64,000 nt of DNA from Polyodon spathula. Taxonomy: Eukaryota > Chordata > Actinopteri > Acipenseriformes > Polyodontidae. Shown one piece after another: positions 59,387 to 64,000 of this stretch; the first letter of the stretch is position 1, and every line of letters begins with the position of its first letter. The notes beneath the pieces are model-generated. The model was not told the origin of the DNA. It did no database searches and saw only the letters and a program-made list of their open reading frames with translations. Made by a program: the position numbers and the translations under genes. The stretch is from positions 35,891,570 to 35,955,569 of the forward strand of contig NC_054548.1 of the NCBI RefSeq assembly GCF_017654505.1, read 5' to 3'.

Positions 59387-60250
59387 TTGCAAAAGTATTC
59401 AGACCTCTGACCAATTCTCTCATATTACTGAATTACAAATGGTACATTGAAATTTCGTTCTGTTCAATATTTTATTGTAAAACACTTAAACTCAAAATCA
59501 GTTATTGTATGGTGACATTAGTTTTATGTTGGGAAATATTTTTAATAAAAATAAAAAACTGAAATATCTTGCTTGCATAAGTATTCAACCCCCACACATT
59601 AATATCTGGTAGAGCCACCTTTCGCTGCAATAACAGCTTTAAGTCTTTTTAAGTAAGTACGTACCAGCTTTGCACACCTTGTCGGAGTGATTTTTGCCCA
59701 TTCTTCTTGGCAGATTTGCTCCAGGTTGTTCCGGTTGGTTGGACGACGCTTGTGGACCGCAATTTTTAAATAGTGCCACAGATTCTCAATGGGATTGAGA
59801 TCAGGACTTTGACTGGGCCACTGTAGGACATTCACCTTTTTGTTCTTGAGCCATTCCAGTGTTGCTTTGGCCTTGTGCTTAGGATATTTGTTCTGCTGAA
59901 ATGTGAATTCCTCCCAAGCTTCAGTTTTTTAGTGGACTGAAGCAGATTTCTTGCAGTATTTTTCTGTATTTTGCTTCATCCATTCTTCCTTCATTTGTAA
60001 CAAGATGCCCAGTCCCTGCTGATGAGAAGCATCCCCACAACATGATGCTGCCACCACCATACTTCACTGTAGGGATGGTGTGTCTTGAGGCATGGGCAGT
60101 GTTAGGTTTGCGCCACACGTAGCGCTTTGAGTTTTGGCCAAAAAGCTCTATCTTGGTCTCATCTGACCACAAAAACTTTTCCCACATCGCAGCTGGGTCA
60201 CTCTCATTCTTTCTGGCAAACTCCAGACGTGCTTTCAGATGGTACTTTTA
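59384..60250 (-). mobile_element. Tc1-type transposon (D), 5' part missing
   Basis: The end TGCCTTGCAAAAGTATTCAG lies at 59384, followed by the transposase C-terminal and central parts on the minus strand. The element breaks off at about 60250, where AGATGGTACTT is repeated, and a small foldback element follows. Confidence 0.88.
59599..60187 (-). pseudogene. Tc1 transposase (D) remnant
   Basis: On the minus strand, 60187-59921 reads [40 protein letters not shown] and [14 protein letters not shown]. After a frame break, 59835-59599 reads [20 protein letters not shown] and [20 protein letters not shown] to the natural C-terminus. SDE and NPIENLW carry the first Asp and the final Glu of the DDE catalytic set. 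The segment with the second Asp and the DNA-binding N-terminus are damaged or missing. Confidence 0.9.
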
Positions 60251-60365
60251 GATGGTACTTATATTTCCAATATCACCACGCCACAAGCTGTTGAAGCCAC
60301 TTGCCTTAGCCTTGTGGTTGCAATGCACCTGGGCCGTGGTGATATTGAACTGTGTCACACACCAT
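60251..60365. mobile_element. Small foldback sequence
   Basis: CCAATATCACCACGCC (about 60268-60283) and GGCCGTGGTGATATTG (about 60334-60348) are inverse with one base offset. As at 4242-4396, the structure is soon followed by a (TA)n array. Confidence 0.5.
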
Positions 60366-60380
60366 GTCATGCCTTATTGC

Positions 60381-60382
<2 letters not shown>

Positions 60383-60414
<32 letters not shown>

Positions 60415-60418
60415 TATA

Positions 60419-60486
<68 letters not shown>
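60383..60486. repeat. Compound (CA)n(TA)n microsatellite
   Basis: CA to 60412, then TA to 60486. Confidence 0.97.
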
Positions 60487-60489
<3 letters not shown>

Positions 60490-60511
60490 TATATAAACAC
60501 ACACGTATAAT

Positions 60512-61752
60512 TAGGGGTCTCCTTAAATTGCGGTAAATTTACATATATTTCACGGGTAGGCTGCGGAATAAAATTAGGATTTCACAGACCTGTTTAAACA
60601 TTAAATAAACCTAAGTAGACAGCATTTCAGAACACTATAAAGCCTAAAAGTAATGGTGCTTGCTTCCTTACTAAAACAAAGTGCTGTCATCAAGGCAAGC
60701 ATGCAGCATCCCCCTGCAGTTGACTTGCCCATACAGAGATTGCGTATTCTGCATCCACTTAATTGGTTGGAAGTTAAGGCAAAGCTTTGTCAAGTTATAC
60801 AGATGTGGAAATCGATAAGAAACAGCCCCAAAACTAATTTACCCAAAGGCATCTGACATACTTTAATAAAGGCAATGTATGCAGAAAGTTCGTTTTCATG
60901 TTATTTGTCCCATCCAATAATTTATTTTATTAGTACCGAGTCAAAACAAAGAAAACGTGGCTATTTGGGTCTAAAATTCCAACTGCGAAAAAGTAAGCAG
61001 CAGGTTGAGGCGGGGTGGCTGTGCTAGATCGTTTTAGTATTGATTTAACTTGCAAACAGGAATACTTTTTGTCTGGGCTGACTTTCCAGTTTGGTTTCTG
61101 AAAGTTGTGTATTTTACGTTCTGTTCAGCAGCCTCTGTAGTAGCCTTATTTAATGTGTGATTCTGAAGCTAAATAGTTATCGATCGTATTTTCTCCAAAG
61201 ACACATTCAGATATGCAAAACAATTACCTCAGTCTGCATGTAGTTTCTTTGGAAAATATCTTGAAATGATCATCAGCCAAAATATACTTTTTTTGTCGTC
61301 CATTTCTATTATTTTACCTCCAATGCTGAAAGCTAGATTTTTTTATAAATCAAAACAATGCAGCACCAACTTTTGTCCCACCCCCTACTGCACAGTACAG
61401 GCGGTAAAGACGCACTGATAGGCTGATTAAAACTTTGTTGTCATTTGAATAGTAAACAACAATGTTAATCGCTTTGGAGAATTATTTTTGGAAATGTTAT
61501 TTGTGACGTTTTTTGTTTGTTTTTTGCTTAAGTACAATGCACACAGGACGGTAAAGGAATAAAAAAGGGCTATCTACAGAAGGAAGATACATAGTTTGCG
61601 TCGCTTGCATTGTGCAGTCGTTCATTTAAACCAGGTTTCTTTTTTCCCCTCTTCGTACTTGCTTGTATGCATCAGCTCCTAAAAGAGGTGAATTTCGTGG
61701 TGACCCTTCAATTTCACGATTTCCACAAAATCGCGATTTAGGTAGACCCCTA
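60512..61752. mobile_element. Non-autonomous DNA transposon with inverse ends (hAT-like)
   Basis: The left end TAGGGGTCTCCTTAAATTGC and the right end, read in reverse, TAGGGGTCTACCTAAATCGC, agree at most positions. The flanks CGTATAAT and GATATAAT agree at 6 of 8 bases, consistent with an 8-bp hAT-type target duplication that has decayed. About 1.24 kb lie between. I found no transposase. Its right end is 46 bp from the cadm2 stalk exon. Confidence 0.65.
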
Positions 61753-61798
61753 GATATAATGTATATAAAGTATATATAGTGTGTCTGCAATACTGTAC

Positions 61799-61903
61799 CT
61801 GTGGTGCTGGGAGATGCTGCAGAGGTTTCTATGGATACTGTGGTTGTGGTTGTTGTGGTTTGGGGAGGGGTGGTTGTGGATGGAGACAAAGTTGTGGGAA
61901 AAT
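61799..61903 (-). CDS. cadm2: cadm2 Thr-rich stalk exon, 105 nt
   Basis: The exon reads (D)FPTTLSPSTTTPPQTTT, TTTTVSIETSAASPSTT: a Thr/Ser/Pro-rich stalk expected to carry O-linked sugars outside the membrane, between the third Ig domain and the transmembrane helix. Acceptor GTTCACCAG and donor CACAG/GTACAG frame a phase 1-1 exon, so it can be included or skipped without a frame change. Its composition fits the alternatively used stalk segment of CADM2 that I recall (LLPTTIIPSL..., Thr-rich). Confidence 0.88.
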
Positions 61904-62344
61904 CTGGTGAACAGGAAAACAAAACAAATAAAAGAAACCAGAAGGTAAACATAATGGCAAACATAAAAAAATAATTTAAAAAATGTGTTTAAATGTAAAC
62001 AAATAATAAATGATAACAACACTGACATAAATATATAACAAAGTAAAAGACAAAATGTAGTCAACAAAGAGTGATACATGTTACCAAGTGATGTGATGCT
62101 GAATGAACAAGCTCAGAAACCCAAAATGTTTAAACACATTTCCAGAACTCATAAAGTGACCAGACATGTTTTGACATTATTTGGCAGTCCTAATGTTTAT
62201 TTTTTCTATAATGGGTATTTTGGGCAGGGCTAAAACCATACTCATAACGAATGCTCGTTTAGACATGTTACCCTGCACACCCATATTATTGAATTATTCA
62301 ACACTTGTATGTAGTGTATAACTATAATGCTGACATCTGTTTTC

Positions 62345-62550
62345 AGTTGTATTAGGCTGTGTTCATACTGGGTCCATTTACATGGTTTAGTCCGTACCTG
62401 GTATGGTCCAGTATGTTTGGTGTGAAGTATGTACAACAAAGTCCTCCTGGGAAATGAACCATATTGAGTAAACATAAAGAGGTGGTCTCGGTCCCTTTGA
62501 CAAACACACCGAGTTTGGTTTGCTTGCTAAACGTCAATGTGAACTGCGGG
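62345..62550. mobile_element. Possible MITE, unclassified
   Basis: TGTGTTCATACTGGGTCCAT at the start and AACGTCAATGTGAACTGCGG at the end, with GGTCTCGGTCCC...CACCGAGTTTGGTTTGC between, resemble a class of fish DNA-transposon derivatives with GTTCACACTGG-type text. The ends are only weakly inverse. Confidence 0.35.
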
Positions 62551-62907
62551 ACTCTTTAATATTTTATGTGTAGTTCATATTATAAGAAAGTACAGGAAAA
62601 CATATATCAGGGGCTGTCCCAGTTTTCAACTTTCATTTTTTGTCCGGTCTGAAACAGTAAAATTGTCAAATCATTCAGATTTTCTAGTGTATTAAAAAAC
62701 TCACAATTTTAGTACAAAACTGTATCATTGTACTTAGGAAGTTAATAGCAGAATCATTTATTAGGTTGTGTTAGCACCATTCAAAAATAAAATAAACAAT
62801 TTTATAGATTATTTGTTTAATCATGCTGTTTAAACATGATTCTGTTTAAATGGTATAGATCTATTTTTATAGATCCGCAGCAGGATGAAGCGGCCCTTCT
62901 GCCTTAC

Positions 62908-62928
62908 CTTCCAGTGTCTCCAGCTGTG
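62908..62928 (-). CDS. cadm2: Possible cadm2 microexon, 21 nt
   Basis: The minus strand reads TTGCACTTATTCTTCAG, then CACAGCTGGAGACACTGGAAG, then GTAAGG. Strong acceptor and donor consensus sequences enclose 21 nt. In phase 1, the phase of all neighbouring cadm2 exons, it reads (A)QLETLE with no stop. The local sequence is more GC-rich than its surroundings. It lies upstream of the stalk exon, in the region where CADM proteins vary by splicing. No homologous exon is known to me, so chance is possible. Confidence 0.35.
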
Positions 62929-63242
62929 CTGAAGAATAAGTGCAAGTTAGTTCTGTTCGGCTGTCTAATGTTTTGTTCTGTGCTTATTATTTTTACTTGT
63001 AAATTTATGCAATAAAAAGTCTGTTTAATACACTTTAATATGCTGTGTTTTCTATGGTTTATTTGAGACAACTTTTTAATTTGTGTAGGATCTTTACCTT
63101 TACAAGGTATAGCTCTGTTCTGACAAAATGTTATTTCAGTTACAATTTTGGTAACCATTTTGTTGCATGTTGAATATGATAAAGGGGCTTTGCTAAATGA
63201 GACGTTTCTCAATGACATAAAAAGTATGTGTGTGTGTGTGTG

Positions 63243-63660
63243 TGTGGCAGAGCAAAGCTCTGCCCTTTTTAAATTGGCAGGGATGGGGTTAATTTCCCCT
63301 ACCTGCCTGGGTTTATTATGTTCAGGTGGCTGGGGTTGATTAGGTTAATTAACGATCAATCAGCGCCCAGCCACCTGACATAAAAGGAGGCCTCTGCTTC
63401 CTCATTTGGGAGGAGGGAGCTGAGGAAGCAGGTTGGTGTTTTGTTGGTTGTGATTTTTCAATTTTCTAAATCCAGTGAAGGCATTGCTCAGCCTGGAAAC
63501 CTTTATTTTTACATTTTGCTTATTTGTCTTTCTTTTTGTGTTTCAGTCCTTTTATTTTGGCCATTGTGCCTTTTTATTTTTGTATCTATTTATAATAAAA
63601 GTATATTTTTTTGAACTGAAGTCTGTCTCTGGGCCTCTATCCACTCTCCAGCCTGCCACA
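63243..63660 (+). repeat. 5' LTR, 418 bp
   Basis: It begins TGTGGCAGAGC and ends CAGCCTGCCACA, so the ends are TG...CA and inverse (TGTGGCAG / CTGCCACA). It has a TATA-like ATAAAAGG at 63380 and AATAAA at 63594. Confidence 0.9.
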
Positions 63661-63661
63661 T

Positions 63662-63678
63662 TTGGTGTCAGAGTGGGA
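63662..63678 (+). other. Primer-binding site
   Basis: TTGGTGTCAGAGTGGGA begins one base after the LTR end, the position where a tRNA primes reverse transcription. TGG at its start pairs with the CCA end of a tRNA. The tRNA was not identified. Confidence 0.75.
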
Positions 63679-63764
63679 TAGCGCCACCTAGAGGCTCAGA
63701 GCAGTATTTTTATTTTTTTTTTGGAATTTTTGGGATAATTATTTTTTTTTTTGAAAAAAAAAAA

Positions 63765-64000
63765 ATGGGAAAGAAGAGCAGACAGCGGCAAAGACAGAAC
63801 AAGCAGCAGCTGAAGAAAGGTAAGCTGCTGCAGCCACCGCTGGAGGACCCGGCTAGCCTCTTCCCTTGGTGTTCCTGGTGAAGGAAGGAGGACCATCGTT
63901 GGCGGTCCTGCCCAGATGTGCCACCGGCAAACTGGTGTGGCCGTTGTGAGGAGGACGGCCACAACTGGGCAGGATGCCCCTACAACCAGGCCCAGGAAGA
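63765..64000 (+). pseudogene. Gag-like start with two zinc-knuckle-like motifs, in-frame TGA
   Basis: The ATG at 63765 follows an A-rich leader. It opens a very basic N-terminus (MGKKSRQRQRQNKQQLKKGK), then PPLEDPASLFPWCSW, and a TGA at 63879-63881. The frame stays open after it to the window edge and contains WCGRCEEDGHNWAGCP, a C-x2-C-x4-H-x4-C zinc knuckle. The first knuckle spans the stop: the TGA falls where its second Cys would be expected. Zinc knuckles this near the N-terminus are unusual for a Gag, so this may be a distinct family or an accessory frame. Confidence 0.6.

Larger units (their letters stand above)
61904..63242. other. cadm2 intron upstream of the stalk exon
   Basis: Mostly unassigned. 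It contains a possible microexon at 62908-62928 and a piece near 62345-62550 resembling a DNA-transposon derivative. Confidence 0.5.
63243..64000 (+). mobile_element. 5' end of an LTR retrotransposon
   Basis: A complete LTR is followed by a primer-binding site, a short leader and a gag start. The element runs off the right edge of the window. It is inserted in a TG-rich stretch inside cadm2, in the opposite orientation to the gene. Confidence 0.88.

Overview
This window looks like vertebrate, most likely ray-finned fish, nuclear DNA. It is AT-rich, with long gene-poor stretches, many (TA)n, (TG)n and (CA)n arrays, and dense fish-type transposons: Tc1, hAT, pogo, piggyBac, L2/CR1, L1/Tx1-like LINEs, Gypsy LTR elements and tRNA-derived SINEs. 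The intact L2/CR1-type LINE has a 3' end I associate with sturgeon and paddlefish sequences, so a non-teleost ray-finned fish is my best guess, but that is recollection and not proof. No bacterial-style operon, CRISPR array, rRNA or tRNA gene was seen.

The one host gene I recognise is the 3' end of cadm2 (cell adhesion molecule 2, SynCAM2), on the minus strand. From right to left it consists of a possible 21-nt microexon (62908-62928), a Thr-rich stalk exon (61799-61903), a 45-nt optional stalk exon (54829-54873), the transmembrane exon (35103-35228) and the last coding exon (33390-33508), which ends in the PDZ ligand EYFI. The internal exons are all phase 1-1, so each can be skipped without breaking the frame. 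The Ig-domain exons must lie to the right of the window. The 3'UTR and downstream flank run left from 33389.

Region by region: 1-3904 is a nearly full-length LINE (esterase ORF1, endonuclease/RT ORF2). 4242-8854 holds a foldback element and a decayed Gypsy element. 8855-12830 holds SINE pieces and unassigned DNA. 12831-17112 is a second, better preserved but deleted Gypsy element. 17426-18385 is a piggyBac relic. 21757-24730 holds an LTR-like piece, a pogo MITE and a LINE tail. 27051-29423 is a hAT element with perfect ends and target-site duplication. The first large cadm2 intron (35229-54828) carries a triple nest (a solo LTR inside Tc1 inside a hAT-like element), two copies of a palindromic MITE, a second pogo MITE, two more hAT pieces, a SINE and an L1-like fragment.

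The most unusual region is 54423-60486. About 800 bp of cadm2 intron, including the 45-nt exon and both its splice sites, exists as a second copy in inverted orientation at 58513-59317. The 3.3 kb between the arms is a mosaic of Tc1 and Gypsy fragments. The inverted copy is flanked on both sides by a (TA)n tract plus the same 55-bp Tc1 terminal sequence. In the cadm2 pre-mRNA the two arms could form a long duplex over the exon. By eye the exon copies differ more than their flanking introns, all four substitutions are non-synonymous, and the reading frame is kept.

The right edge (63243-64000) is the 5' end of an LTR retrotransposon: LTR, primer-binding site and a gag start interrupted by an in-frame TGA.
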